Shown: positions 13,441-26,768 of the stretch, in pieces
Layout: each line of letters opens with the position of its first letter
How positions within the stretch are numbered: the stretch's first letter is position 1
Assembly (NCBI RefSeq): GCF_964340395.1
Contig: NC_135568.1
Location: 11,203,776 to 11,267,775, forward strand
Source: Glandiceps talaboti
Lineage: Eukaryota > Hemichordata > Enteropneusta > Spengelidae
Direction of reading: 5' to 3'
Length of the DNA: 64,000 bases
Made by a program: the position numbers and the translations under genes
The notes under the pieces: generated by a model
Told to the model about the DNA's origin: nothing
The model's input: the letters and a program-made list of their open reading frames with translations, nothing else
Databases searched by the model: none

Positions 13441-15469
13441 TTCTGGATGAGTTATTGAAAGATATATATGAGAGTGCTGTATTCACCAGATTGCATCAGA
13501 TCATGAGAACAGACAACATATGAGTATTCAGATCCACCGTATTGCATCAGATCATGAGAACACAGTATCTATCGACATCGACAGTATTATCACCATTAAT
13601 ATTTAATAGTCCAATAAGAAAGGACATCTTTTTCCAGACAAGGTAATTTCAGTAATGCTAGACGACAGGAAATACATTTATGTTATCATATTTTTAGATC
13701 ACTAAAGAGAATATAATATCTCGGATTTGAAATATAAAGTCTATCTGGAGAACATGATCCACTTTTATGAGGGGGATGAAATGAAATGCGTAATGAATTA
13801 GCGTTTCATTTTAAAATGCATCTTTCTTATAACTTTGAGAATAAAATCCATGAAAAATGGAAACCAGAATCCTTTTCATCAAAAATTTAATCTCTTGAAA
13901 ACAGAAATTGTATTCCACAGCACATATATGATAGATGATTTCTGATTTGTACAAACAGGTATCAGATTTTTTTTCAAACTTCATCATAGACAGATGTCTC
14001 ATTTTGCATTTCATCTAACAAGCACACTATAATGCAAATGGAAAAGCTTAGAATTTCACAGCAGACAAGGCTGTCATGGATTCAATTTCTGGACAAATTA
14101 TGTGTAAAATAAATCAACACATGACATATATCCCTCTGAGTTGTTACATGGTTTGACATTTCATTTCATCCAAATAAAATCAGGTATTTTATTAGCTGTA
14201 ATGCAGCTATTCATTGAGAATCCTTGCTACTAAATAATTCACTGACATGGTAGTGGGTAGGCGAAAGCTTTATCCCAGTACACAAGTCAGTAAATCTTTA
14301 AATGTGAGAATTTGACGTCCTGAGGCTCATGGTACTGAACGGACAAAATACTAATTTGTTCCGTAATAAAAAATGACTTTCAAATAATGAATTACTAAAG
14401 CAGTACTAGCGAAAACTGGGATAATTTTTCTCATCAAGAATTAAAGATATAGTCGTCAAGATTAAGATGGCATGGATCTATAGTGGCACAACAGCCTTTT
14501 ACTTCTCAACTCCCTGGGAAGCATACAATCAAAGTTGGTATTACAAGTGCTAAATAAATAGCAACAGAATAATAAACATACGATACACATTTGCTGCAGG
14601 TATCAAATATGAGCTAGGTGTCACAAATGTTGTTAAATAAATATTCAGGTAATATAAATCTGACAATAGCTGTGTCGCATTTGTCTTTGTGTTCATTTAG
14701 TATAATCTATTTATTATCCAAAAAACATGTCAGGCAATATTTACACACATCAATCAAACAGACACGATTTTAATATACATTACATACAGTCTATTTATAA
14801 TTCTTTTTAATAATTATACATGATTCGTTTTTTATCATATTTCATATTTTGCTTATTTCATATTTATATATTTCTTAGAAAGAGAGATGATTTGAACTAT
14901 AAAGTGAAATGATGTCAACCAGGCTGTAATTTGTCTTAATTTGGGTCACAGGTTTGGAAATACAAATTAAATGAATCACTCTAGTTTTACATGAAATATT
15001 GTTTCCCCAGGCACAAAAAAACTCCCTTGCAAAACTAGTGAAATGTTTACTACAGATATATTTGATATGCATATTCCTGACTTCAAAATGTGTCCTTGAT
15101 TCGGGTTTTGACTTAAGAAGTTGGCGGAAATCAACTGAAGACCAAATTGAATAATTGAGTAGAATTAAGCCTTAGCAGTAGCAAAAGGGATTGCGTTCAC
15201 TCGTACATCTTCCTGTACAACGACACACAATAACTGACAAATTGCTGATTTCAGTATGTTTGTACGTAACAGTATGTTAAGGCTTGAACAAGAAAGACAG
15301 AGATCTGGTAAATGCAAATTTTCAAAATGCGGTCTAGGATAGAATGGAATTTTAACTCGTTGCAAAAAAGCCTTGAGATCTCAAACTCATAGATTTTCAG
15401 GTGCACTTTTAATACCAACAAGACTGACATAATGATTCCATAAAAAAGTTATATTCCTGACTTCAGTGT
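13441..15469. other. gene-free DNA
   Basis: I see nothing beyond the short duplication noted at 13492/13541. Confidence 0.4.
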
Positions 15470-15830
15470 GTGTCTTATTAAAGTAAACAGAGAGATGGAA
15501 ATCTGGTTAAGCAAAATTGTTTCTAAATGCTGGCCTAGATGATAGAGCTGAGATCCGGTAAATGAAATTGTTCTAATAGCTGCCATCATAGATGATAGAG
15601 CGAAGAGTGAGAACTCAGAGAGAGATGAAAATTGTGTGTAAGTGCTAGCTTAGATGATGGAGCTGAGAGTTCAGAATTAACTCACATCTAGATGGAAATC
15701 TGTTTTTTTCCAACTGCCATCATAGATGACAAAGAGTGAGAACTCATAGAGAGATGGAAAACCAGTTAAACAAAATTGGTTCTAAATGCCCCAGATGATA
15801 GAGCGTAGAGGAGAACTTGTATAGATTTTA
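15470..15830. repeat. diverged tandem repeat, unit about 80-90 bases
   Basis: Four or so copies share AGAGAGATGGAAATCTGG, AAAATTG-TTCTAAATGC and AGATGATAGAGC-GAGAG elements. Confidence 0.7.
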
Positions 15831-15929
15831 GATTCTTACTTTACATCAACACAGACATATTCAATATTTTCTCGACTTTGTGTATATATGTCAATACAAA
15901 AGAGATGGTGAACAGAATAATTCCAAATT

Positions 15930-16580
15930 TCATTGATCATAAAACCTCTTATCTCTGGTAAACATGTGCCATGGTGGCAGTTGTTGTATCTCCTTTCAAA
16001 ATCAGGTAAATATTAGATCCATATATGTTAGAAGAACTCCCTACAATTTTTATCACCTCATACATGTTTATAGTCACTATGAATGAGAGGGTGAAGAATG
16101 TTCTTCATTACTTTAAAACCTCTTATCTTAACAAGTACATGAGTCATGGAGAATGTCATTTGGTTTACCTTCAAAATTGGGTATATATAAGATCCAAGGA
16201 TATGTTTGAAAACTCTCTAATATATATCTATTGTCATGACGACTCCATTTCAACATGCAAATTACTGCATATATTATATATACATGACAATTTGCTGATA
16301 AACGAAGATTGAAGATGTGTACTACATAGATAACAGCATGCAAATATATTTGTGATATCACTTCAAAGTATGTCATCTGAAATGTACTATCAAGTGGGAA
16401 AATTGACGTGATGCTGGGATTTTGCTGGAAGTATGAAGGACAATTTTACATGAAGATGATACACTGATAAACACATGCAAACACTTAGTAAATATTTTTG
16501 ATAAGGCTTCCAGCAACATGAAGTAATACCATTGAAAATGTACTGGAAAATTGACTTGAATCTTGGAAATGCTAGGAAGT
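15930..16580. repeat. two local tandem duplications
   Basis: A unit of about 185 bases (with AAACCTCTTATCT, TTTCAAAAT and AGATCCA-ATATGTT) occurs twice at 15940-16310. A second unit of about 150 bases (with ACATGCAAA, AAATGTACT and AAAATTGAC) occurs twice at 16330-16580. Confidence 0.6.
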
Positions 16581-16848
16581 AGAACATCATGTATACCCCA
16601 CCCCGTACACATGTACATGATAAGATTTCATGAGTTTGACCACATATTCCGTATATCATTCTTTTCTCTTTATGGACTAGCTATTACAAATTCTAGCGCA
16701 GCTTTCTTGTCATGATGTTAGTGTGATAAAGTTCCAGACGTCACGTTAATAGGTACTCACTGAGAAAAATAACACTTTCGTAGTGGACAGGTGATAGCTA
16801 AGTAAAAACAAACAGCTGACCAAAGTATGTTGACGTACATTGTACATT

Positions 16849-17085
16849 TTAATGGTTCCGTTTCTGTAATGTTGAGCATTTAAACTCTCTTTTGGCTGCT
16901 TTAATAGGTAGACGTTTATCTTTGTACAAGATATAATTGCTTGTGGTCAGGTCCTCATACAATTTATCAGTTGTCTGTGGCGGGAGAACTGCATTTGCTT
17001 TTCCCACTTTTCCCTGCTGCAGGAAGTGCACAACCTGCCAAGGTGTCCGGGTGTAGTCAGAGTCATAGTAAATACAAATTACAAT
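16849..17085 (-). CDS. terminal exon of an unrecognised host gene
   Basis: On the minus strand a strong acceptor (CTTTTTTCTAG) ends just before 17085. A 78-codon open stretch then runs to a TAA at 16851-16849. The peptide is well mixed rather than low-complexity, with segments such as YYDSDYTRTPWQVVHFLQQ, KANAVLPPQTT, KLYEDLTTSNYILYKDKRLP and a Lys/Arg-rich end. It reads like a conserved small-protein C-terminus, but I do not recognise the family. The exon opens in phase 0. That matches the phase-0 donor of the exon at 37399-37334, the nearest good upstream candidate; direct joining would give a 100-residue protein. If so, the intervening 20-kb intron contains the KDZ transposon. Linkage is inference and internal exons may have been missed. 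Confidence 0.55.
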   Translation of the reverse strand: MVICIYYDSDYTRTPWQVVHFLQQGKVGKANAVLPPQTTDKLYEDLTTSNYILYKDKRLPIKAAKREFKCSTLQKRNH

Positions 17086-20000
17086 CTAGAAAAAAGAGTG
17101 TGATATTGACAGTGTGATATTACACTTATTCTATGCATAGTGTTTTTGCTAAAGGTTGTAAGTAGGTAAAATCTACCAGGGATCCCATGTCATTTTACCT
17201 GATTTCCCAAACAAGATCACCACAGACTACTCTATGGGAAAACACTACTATTTTGACTCCTTTCTCCCTTTCTGTTACCGGGGCTCCTCAACCTTAGCAA
17301 AAACACAGATGCATAAATTTACCACTCACTACAATTTATACCATATGGTGACCATACAATGTTTTTTTGTGATGGATGGTATAAAACTCTGTTTCTTCCT
17401 TTATAGAGTTCCTGACCTAAATAGTGTTGATATCTTTGTAAACCATGCAAATTTCATATGATTTCTCACATATTATTAATAAAACACTCAATAATTGACA
17501 TATATTAACTTTAATGCAAAAATGTTGGTTTCAAAGTGACATTTCCAATTGAGCATAATTTTTAAGATTTAGTATTCCAGACACATTAAGTGAAATATCA
17601 TATTTCCAGTCCATCACTTCTAATGGCTTGGATGAGTTCCTGTCATATATTTTAACAGCTAGATATAATCATGGTTGTCGGGCCAGGGCTGGGCGACAGA
17701 CAACAAATTAAATATCACAGGTGATGGCAAAGGTTAACAGGGGTTGATAATTTGATAGAAATTTGATTATCAATGTGATATGTCATGGAACCTATTTATG
17801 GTAAACAAGTCTGAGGAATCTTCAGGCTTCTATACTGAAATATACCATGCAATTGAGGTATGATAACAGGCTTGTAATAATTTGACAGAAATCATATTAA
17901 ATAATAATGCCTTGCAAAATATTGACAGAATAAGTCCGAGAACTTTTAAATGCAATTGGCCTAATTGCATTACAACCATATTTACGCCTGGCTGTAGGCT
18001 AGATAATAGTTTATAGCTAAAATGATGTCGGCTTGGTGTTTTACTCATGTAACATGGCATTTAATACACACCCTTAGACAACTTTTAAATGCAAAAGAAA
18101 CAATTACAATTGTGCCATGCACAGTGGGGATGTAGAAGAAGTCAAGTTGAAATGTTGATTATCAGTTAGAAAATAAACAAAGTCCATGTATCACGTTTTC
18201 ATTAGACGCCTGTTTTTACTGCAGTGTGAACGAGTAGCAATGCTTACCAGTGTTCAATGTGATTGGGTAAAGGATCCTGCTGTGTTCAATGTGTCTCTGT
18301 TATTGTTAGTCTAGAGTCAAAATATGTTTATCTTCGTGTCAAAAACGTAACATCCCATGAGTGAAACATCAAGCCTAAATAATTTTAGCTGTAAATTGAT
18401 TATGCACCATGTGTTGGCATCTAATTTCAGAATTATGAAATATAGAACTGTCTAGAAAATAGAGAATATTTACATAAATATGATCAAAAATTAACATAAT
18501 TATAACTGTAAACTTATTTTTGAAGTTTAGAGTAAAATATTTCAGCAAAGCCATTAGAAAGGAAATGTTAATAGTTATATTAAGGACTTTGTGGTTAGCA
18601 AAAAGTTGCCTGCATTAAATCATTTTTAAAAGTGATATCTCTGCTACTTTATATTTATAAAATATGATACCTCATTTACATGGAGTGTATCTCTAGCTAT
18701 TCTAAGAAAACTAAATCTAGACATGAGGCCTCTTCTCTGATTTGACGTTTTTTATGTACACTGTACATGTGTATGTTTTATGGGTTTGCTATAAATGAAA
18801 GAAACTCACCATAAAGTAATTCTGAATTTGTTATAAATGTTTTATATCTAATGTATCCCATGGTGGTGCCAAAATATATTATTATTGATGTTGCTTAAGG
18901 TTTACACCCTGGAAAATATACAGTTTCACGTTATCATATATTGATAAGGGTGATATTAAAAAAACAATTATGTAAATTGACACTAAATTTTACCTTATAA
19001 ATTTTTTTGTTCAGCCCGGAATACTTTAAAACACTCAAGAGACTTCACAAAATGAAACTAATTTAATCATTTCTGGACATTCTAGCTAGATCGTATTTAA
19101 ATTAACTCATCTAAAATTTACTACATGTATTACGAAATTTGCCAATTGCTAGTCTTTTTGTCATTCTCCTTCAACCACTCTCTAAGATGGATATGAAATT
19201 AGCATATCTTTCAACTATGCAAATGATATGCAAATTTGAATATCACTGTCGGCAAAAAATCCAAGATGGCTGCCATGGCATTTCAGCTGTTTTATATACT
19301 CATCGGTCTATGCTTAAACTATATGTACACTTAGAAACTAGGATATGGTGTGCTACAGTGCAACTATGTGACCTCGCCAGGAAAGTACACTCCCTTTGAT
19401 ATCAAATGAAGGAGAATTGTCACATTGAACAAGAAAGAACAATTAATCATGTTACCTAATGTACTCCTTTCATATACATGTACATGTACATGACAAGTAC
19501 TGTTACATTTTAGTCATAATGTATGGTTTCTCACTCAGATGTTGACATGTAGCGTTAAAAGAAAACCGGTATGTCAAACAGGTCGGAGACTAATGGGTTA
19601 AAACGAACGTCTCCATTGGTGTACAGGCAGCACCAAAACTATTATGACTAAGTATAAAATTTCACTGCAGGATATTGTATAGTTTAAGAAGGGCACTTTT
19701 AAGACAGATTTCACTTAGTAGGCCACTCTTTCTTGGACTGTATTAAGAAACATTGTTTCCTGTAAGGCAGAGGTCATATCTGAAATAACTATATATCACT
19801 GAAGCACTTGCCAAAAGACTATGTACAGTGTCACTTTAAAGGCATGAGTAATGTTTTTTTTTTATAGTGCGCCATAATTATCTCACACTTTTTGGCAAGC
19901 ATATGACAAACAACTGAAAATGGAGACATGATTTGTTTTGTTAAAAAACTTTAGGAGCTGTACCTGGGATTGTTGTTGTCAAATTTTCGTTCAAATTTCA

Positions 20001-20932
20001 ATTCATTATGTTGTTGCTGTTGTACTTGGAAAGAGGTGTAAAAATATCTACTCATTAAAATCCAATCAACACACAACAAATTCGTAATTTGTTAGTTAAT
20101 AAGTATTGATGGACCGTACTTTGTACTCGTTAGTGCTTGTTTACATATCAAGCCAGTGTACAGTGACTAGCAGAAAGATAAATTAGCTATTAAAATGTAG
20201 TATAGCCATCACTCAAGCACACTGTGGGGTTCCATGCATGGAAAATCTAATAAAATTAAACTAAGGACATTCAACAAAACTTTCCCTTTTACCAAATTAA
20301 AACTCAGACGTTGTGCAGATAAGCCAAACTCAATGCAATGGTCAGAATTTGGATAGGGAATTTTTACAAAGTGATTGCAAGGTACGTTGTTCAGATGCAA
20401 TTCATGGCATCAAATTTCAAGATCTCTCTTTACCTCTAGCTTAATGAGGTCTTGACATGAAATTTCAATTTCAACCGAAGTCACCCATGCAGTCATTTAA
20501 AACATCATGTCTTTGTTAATCAATCACAGAATTTGGCCCAATGATAAGTTAATGTTTATTGGGGCAGCTATCTAATATCTAACTATGGTATATTTGTCAG
20601 ATCAGGATGCCTACACATGTATACATTATTTACACAGTTGGTGGTGTACTCATTTGCATGAATAACTTTTGGTTCATGATTTCTCCTTGAGTTAGACAGT
20701 GGTACAGAGATAGAGTCCGTACCAGGCGTAATAATTGTAAAGTGCTTTGAACACAGAATGGGAAAGCGCTATATCAAAATTATTATTGTATAATTTTGAT
20801 ACCAATGATAGCATCTAGACTATTGTGATGCAACACATCATGTTTGTTATCAAACAATCAAGAATATCATCCAGACATATGCATGTATATCAGCTGACCA
20901 CTATGACCTTTTACATCAGAATTATTAAACCT
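17086..20932. other. probable intron / gene-free DNA left of the transposon
   Basis: No further exon is supported. A dispersed-repeat tail is at 20695-20795 and TACATGTA-rich patches are at 19122 and 19480. A weak minus-strand exon-like segment at about 18244-18290 was not accepted. Confidence 0.4.
20695..20795 (+). repeat. dispersed SINE/LINE-like tail (plus copy)
   Basis: The segment reads TGTAAAGTGCTTTGAACACA, then GAATGGGAAAGCGCTATATC, then AAAATTATTATTG. It is a second copy, in the opposite orientation, of the repeat at 2246-2287. The ATTATT end is typical of such tails. Confidence 0.6.
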
Positions 20933-20940
20933 ATAATTTC
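20933..20940 (+). repeat. target-site duplication, left copy
   Basis: ATAATTTC directly precedes the transposon. An identical octamer follows its right end at 30738-30745. The flanking bases differ (T before the left copy, G at the right junction), so the duplication is exactly eight bases. Confidence 0.85.
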
Positions 20941-21069
20941 GAGGTATGTATGAGTGTATCAAAACAGCATCTGCGAGTAAAAAAGTGCTACTAGCAGTTT
21001 CAACAAAACACTGTTTGCGACATGTAGCACTTCTGTTCTGCTATACCTGTAGCACTTGCATTCTGCTAC
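20941..21069 (+). repeat. left terminal inverted repeat
   Basis: It starts GAGGTATGTATGAGTGTATC and ends GCATTCTGCTAC. It pairs with 30737-30609 with about four mismatches. It contains three copies of the nonamer AAGTGCTAC/GTAGCACTT (20983-20991 forward; 21024-21032 and 21049-21057 reverse), likely transposase binding sites, and two TGCGA motifs (20972, 21016). Homology stops sharply after 21069. Confidence 0.92.
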
Positions 21070-21850
21070 TAAACATGCTAAACTAGCATTTGTATTGTAC
21101 TACTGACGCTTGTTGAACGACCGGTCATAATTCAAAAATTCGTATCAGAGTTAACATCACCAGTCCTTGTCAGCGTCACAATGTCATCGAGCAAATCATT
21201 CATTGAACGTTGTATAGTCGCTCAAACCACTAGAGCATTACTATCAACTTGTCGGAAGAGGAAGAATACGTCGGCCGTTCCCGTGACCAGAAAAAGACCA
21301 ATGAGGTGAGTGTTTCACTTTCTTTTCTACATTTTCATCGAAGTCTTGTAATGCAGCGTCAATGTTTATGATCGTTATCAACAGACGCAACGTTAAGCAA
21401 ATATAACACTACTCCGTTTCAGTGCAGAATTAAGAAAGGTTGTTTCGATTTTTTTTATTACAATTATTTGTGTTCACTTTCCTGAAATCTATAGCATCGA
21501 GTGGTCCTCGTTCTTTACGTTTCCGTGGCCATGAACCCACTAACCTCCCGCCCCCGGACGCAGTTAATTACCCGTACACGGACTCAAGCCGGACCTTGCA
21601 TGCATATGCGATGACGGTTGAATCGAAGGGACGTGTACGTACGAGTACCTCACCAAACTTTATCGTTTAACGCAAACTGGGATGTCTGCTTGTTCTCGTG
21701 ATTTATTTGTAATACACTCCATGGTTTTCGTGGACGAACGGTGCCATCCCAGTGTTCCGGTAAAAAACCACAGGAGCGGTACTCCTGAACACCGCGTCGC
21801 CATTTTTGATCCCGATCGTTCTATTCGCTGCGAAGGGTAGGTCAGAGACC
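21070..21850 (+). promoter_or_regulatory. CpG-rich 5' region of gene A
   Basis: CpG dinucleotides are clearly more frequent here than in the window as a whole (for example around 21120-21300 and 21500-21660). The stretch holds the probable promoter, the first exon of gene A and the start of intron 1. A 60-codon open stretch at 21491-21670 lies in intron 1; I could not join it in phase to the following exon and do not call it coding. Confidence 0.5.
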
Positions 21851-24800
21851 TTGCTGATCAGACGATTTCACTTGTTCAGCCAGCATCACAGAACATTTTT
21901 TCAAACTGAATGACGACTTCGATAGTAAATCATAGTGCAGGAAGAAATACCACTACCACTAGATAAAGTAATTGAAATTAAACGTGTATTCCAACCGCAC
22001 TTTGAATTGTGTAGAAATACTTCTCCCTACTTGTACGTGCAAAAGTCCTCCATCATAACACATGTGACATGTGTGACCTCGTAATGAACTCCATGATCCA
22101 GTCTGTAGTTCGCTCTCGACCCAAACAGCGATAGCGTAGCCATAGTGACCGTTCGAAATAAGATAAGAAACTCGCAACAAATGAACCAAAATATGTTCAT
22201 AACGATCAATTGGTTTGAATTTGAAACAGTGTCTGCCAACTTTCAATGCCACAAATTTATAAAGTAGAATAGAACAGGGGCAAACTGCAAAAATAGTGAA
22301 TATATTATTTTATTATCAGTGGATTTATTGTGTTCGATTTTACTTCATAAAAAAACCCAGTGGAACAGGAGATTTATTTATTTATTTATTTATGTACAAG
22401 CTGTGTACCCAACAAGTGACATTCTATAAGGACACTATTTTTCACATGACCTTATTCTCAAAGCCACTCTGGTATAATAATTCTTAAAATTTTCAGAAAA
22501 TATTTCCAGAAAACATCAATAACTCCTAGATAAGTGTATAATGCAAACATACCAGAATCAAGTTTTCATTATAAATGAAAAAAAACCCTACACTATATTT
22601 ATTTTGATATTTGCATGGAGTACTATTACTTTTGTTTCTTTATGACTCACTGATGGTTGTCATTTATTACAAAAAGATTCAAATAGTTTTAATTGGGACT
22701 GTGAATCTATAAACCATCACTAGTGAATAGCAACACAGTGTCATCAGCAGATTAATACATTTTCTGTGTAGTAATGGTTGCATTCCTTCATTCGTTCATG
22801 AATAAAGTGGATTGAGTGGGGTTGAGAAACTGCAATATAAGCGAAGCATTGATTGTGAAACAGCCAAGCATTTACATGACATGTTCTGTAACTAGTGTGG
22901 TAGGTAGGTAATACCAGTACATGTATATGAATATGTATAGTTAGGTTTGAACTAATAAGTAATGTTAAAGAATTCATGTAAGAAACAGGGACAAGAACAA
23001 ATATTGACATGTACCACATTTCACACAAGGCAATATGCCATTGTAGAAAGGATTTTTTTCTTCCATCACAATCTAAAACACAATGACCCCCCCCCCCTTC
23101 CACAATTTTCAAAACAGCATGACCCCCCTACTGCCAATTTCAAAAACAGGGTGACCCCTCCCCCCCCCCCCCTACCAATCCACCCCCACCCCAGGCCGAA
23201 GAAACTGACTGGTCCCTAAGGCAAAAGTGTTAAAGATATAGAAATTAAGACACCTTTATTTAGAGGCTTAACTTTGTCCATTATTTATTTAGTTTGGTCA
23301 TTATTGATATGTTTCTGTATGTCAAATTACATGTGTATTTATATCATTCTAATTTCAGGATGATCAGTTCTGAAGATGATGTACATGTAAGTCCTAGAAA
23401 TGAATATCTAAGACAACTACAAGTAAGTCAGAGGTACTGGAAGTTGTCTAGTGGTAATGTTTACGTGGTAGCTGGTTGTGATCCAGCTACTGGAGCGCTC
23501 CCTGTGTAGTTGCCGACTTTTCTATGATGGCAGGGAGAATCTGCTGTTCAACTTGAACAATCGTGACTTCATCCACTATGGATTGCTATACAGCTACTTG
23601 CACCTAATGATAGCAGGAAGGAACCCTCTTGCAGCATTTCATACGTACGTATATGTATATACCTTGTATTCAATAATATGTCTTCAGGTACAGTAGTATT
23701 ATATGATATGATTCATTGGGTACTCATCTTTGGGAATGGATTAAAAAAATAAATTCCAGTGAATATTGTTATACCATACATGTATACAACCACACTTATA
23801 CATTTACTCACACATTGTTATTCAATACTATTTAGGGTGTACCATATTACATGTAAGTCAATATGTCTAATAAAACAGTTTCAGTTCAAAAAACATATTA
23901 CTAAATAGCCATAATCACTTTTGTCTGTTTCTTTTATCATACAGGGCTTATGCTGACAACAGTGAAATGCTTTCAACCACCATCCATTCCCCTCTACATA
24001 TACTCCGTCTTGCCTGGAATGGATTTGCCAGACTCTTGGACATAGACTTTAATGAAGCTTTCCAGTGTGACATATGTGACACAACTCCAGACGTGATCAT
24101 TTGTGATGGTACTTGTGTTGGCCTTCAAAAACAACTACTACAGGACTTCAGCCAAGGTGATGGTGATGATGATGTTAGTGATCTCCCACCTATCACTGGT
24201 ACCAGACATGCTGACAGAGTATTTATTCCTAGTTTGCCAGCCAGAAAGCTACTCTTACAGTTTGCAGGAGTCAACCCAGACTATAAACATCAAAGTAATC
24301 TTCCACCAGTTCCACTTTCTGAAGAAAAGTATAGACAGCTCATAGAACTTCTTAGAAAACATGACCATTTGCTATCTTTAGCTGATGTCTTGGAGAGATT
24401 AAGTGGTAATGGAAATCATCTTCTTGCACCAACCATGTACCGAAGCTTTCTACAAGACCTTGCTCGCAACTCACCCACCTGTTCACTGTTTCAAGGTACT
24501 GACAAGGTTCGACATGTCATCAAACTGATCATAATTAAAGGACTCAATGTATTTCACAGCCAACATCGAGAAAAACTACAATTACTTAAACAAGAAGCAC
24601 CAATTCTCACTAATTTCATAGAAGGTGTGTCTAGTGATGGTGTTTTGCCACAGGATGTTAGATATCTCCTTCAAGAAATCCTCAAGCGCTGTAAGTTTCC
24701 AGAAGCATATAATGACCACCAATACCTTCAACCAAACCACAGAGATCCACTGATGTCCTTGAGTTTTTTCCCAAATATGCCACAGTTGCATGGGTCAGTA

Positions 24801-25971
24801 AATATTAAGTTTATATTGTTTTTCACTAATAACACAACCTTTTTAGTGTTGATATAAACAACTTCTGTTGTCTGTAGTAAGCGCTCTTTGTATTTGTATT
24901 TAAAATTTAAAATATTTCTAGTTACACATGTAATGTTATTTCTTAAAATTATTCATGACAAAGATATGTTTTTTGTTGATATTTTCAGAAATGGTAATTA
25001 TGCATTAGACAACAGAGGTGAGCAACGTGCTTGCAGAGGACCAGACACTTGTAATAAATTTTCTAAAGGCCATCCCACTCTGTCTCCAGGGATATTTACC
25101 ATCTACTGCCAGCATAAAATCTGTCTAGGATTTGAAGTCATGCAGCAGCACGAGTCCCCAGCATTACCATTCAGGATAATCAAACAAAGATTTGATAAAG
25201 CACCAAGAATCATCATTTATGATAACTGTTGTAAACTCCACCAGTATTGCTTGAATAGGTGAGCATTTATTAATACTAGTGTGAATTAACAAAACATGTA
25301 CCGTCTGTAAGATGTACACATGACAAATTGGATAAATTATTACATCATTATCTCTCTCTTGCTCTGTTAATACTCTCTAAATAGACTTGTTTTAAATTCC
25401 TGGACTACTAGTAGAAACGGGTATTGATATTTTCATGACATTTTCTATTTTTCACAGAGAACCAGCATTTTTCAAGAACACAATGTTCCTGGTAGACAGA
25501 CTTCATTGGTGTAACCACACAGGGTAAGTTACAACATTTTCTTATTTACCTTCTGCTTTATACAAAATTTTATTAATGTAGGAAAAGGTCTCACCGACTT
25601 CAACAGCATATTATTGTATGCTCATTTCATGCTCCTCATTTATAATTTTTTTACCCAGATAATGTTCATACATAGTATTGTGTTAATGTATTGTATGTCT
25701 GAAATGGAATGCTATCAATTTTTCATTATCAAAGCTGAGATTCTTATACTTTATTACTTTTTCTTCCATCAGATGTTCATCAGGATACAATATGAATATG
25801 TACGCAGCAAACAAAGAAATAAAAAATCTCAACAGCCAGATATGCGAGCAGACAAATGCAACTATTTCAAGAATGAAGGCGCAGCTAGCTTACATGCTCC
25901 CAGATAACTTCATCCTTCATGCAGCACTGTTCCTTGCTATCACCAACAGGAAGACAAAACAGAAACGCTGA
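21181..25971 (+). CDS. KDZ-superfamily transposase (gene A), seven exons
   Basis: Predicted catalyst of excision and integration of the surrounding element. Exons: 21181-21305, 23359-23386, 23487-23644, 23945-24793, 24989-25258, 25458-25523, 25773-25971. All introns are GT-AG, phases agree, and the sum is 1695 nt (564 aa plus TGA). The N-terminus is basic (CRKRKN, TRKRP: possible nuclear signal). Next come LCSCRLFYDGRENLLF (about aa 58-73) and QCDICDTTPDVIICDGTC (aa 144-161). The core then has IIIYDNCCKLHQYC (aa 461-474), LVDRLHWCNHTGC and NSQICEQTNATISRM. I take D158, D465 and E524 as the D/D/E triad. The CxxC plus VIICDG, YDNCCKLHQYC and SQ-CEQTN pattern is typical of animal KDZ proteins, including HMGXB3-like ones (from memory). 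Exon 2 could instead run to 23422 (donor CAA-GTAAGT), giving 576 aa. Read through without this intron, the frame stops at 23506-23508, so the alternative is a one-base frameshift. Confidence 0.85.
22367..22393. repeat. (TTTA)n microsatellite in intron 1 of gene A
   Basis: Five to six TTTA units. Confidence 0.9.
23087..23200. repeat. poly-C-rich repeat in intron 1 of gene A
   Basis: Three C-runs separated by TTTTCAAAACAG/TTTCAAAAACAGGGTG-like spacers form a C-rich minisatellite just before exon 2. Confidence 0.85.
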
Positions 25972-26768
25972 AATTCATGTCTTGGTAACATGATACACAT
26001 AAAAATGTAATGCAGGAATCATGACAAAGCACGAAATAAGTTACAAAATACACATTGACTACATCCACAATTAGAAATAGGAAGGACTTCTTTAACCTCT
26101 AATTTGTTCCATAGAAAAGATTTGACATGGCTTTTAATGAGCTTGTTTCCCTGTTCCAATACCTGTGTAGGTGAATGAACTCGTTACTGATACCCCTGAC
26201 CCTGAGTCATAGTAGAGTGACAACATCACAAGACTATAACAAAATGTTACTTGTATAAACTTTACTAATCTAGTGCCTAACAGCATTTCTAAGCCATTTC
26301 TAGTGCTGTTTCTCTGGTTAATCTAATTTGTTGGGTTGTGCCACTTGTAGGAAATTGTGACTCCAATTTCTCTTTGATAGGATTGTCCTTTGGATGTTAA
26401 AAATCGACATCTCTCTGTTTTGTACTGTTATAAAGTTTGCAGTTCTTGTTGCAAATGTTTGACGTGCAAGGTTTTTGGCACATTTTCTTTGCAATATTTC
26501 TGTAGCATGGCTTTGTCAAGTTGTCAATACATGAAAAATGTATAGTTGCATGCAAAGTTTTAGTCAGATTCCAACTGGTTTCTAAACCCCAACCTGTGTG
26601 AGTGGACCTTTACATGTAATGGTAACAATACTGTATAGGAACTAGATTAGTAAAGTTTATACCAGTAACGTTAGTGATATTGTCTTTGGAAACTTATGTT
26701 AGTAAACTATATATGTAAACATTTATTTTTGTTCTTTACTTTGTCAAATCAGCTGTAATCATTTTCAA

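Noticed and set aside
18244-18290. Minus-strand exon-like segment of 47 bases between AACAG and GTAAGC
   Set aside because: The segment is built from a small internal duplication (ACATTGAACAC) and its acceptor has no pyrimidine tract.
21440-21670. 76-codon open frame in intron 1 of the transposase gene
   Set aside because: CpG-rich DNA has fewer stops. No splice choice I tried connects its frame to both exon 1 and exon 2.
22744-23112. 122-codon minus-strand open frame inside the transposon
   Set aside because: It lies in intron 1 of gene A, overlaps the poly-C repeat, and has no recognisable domain or splice context.
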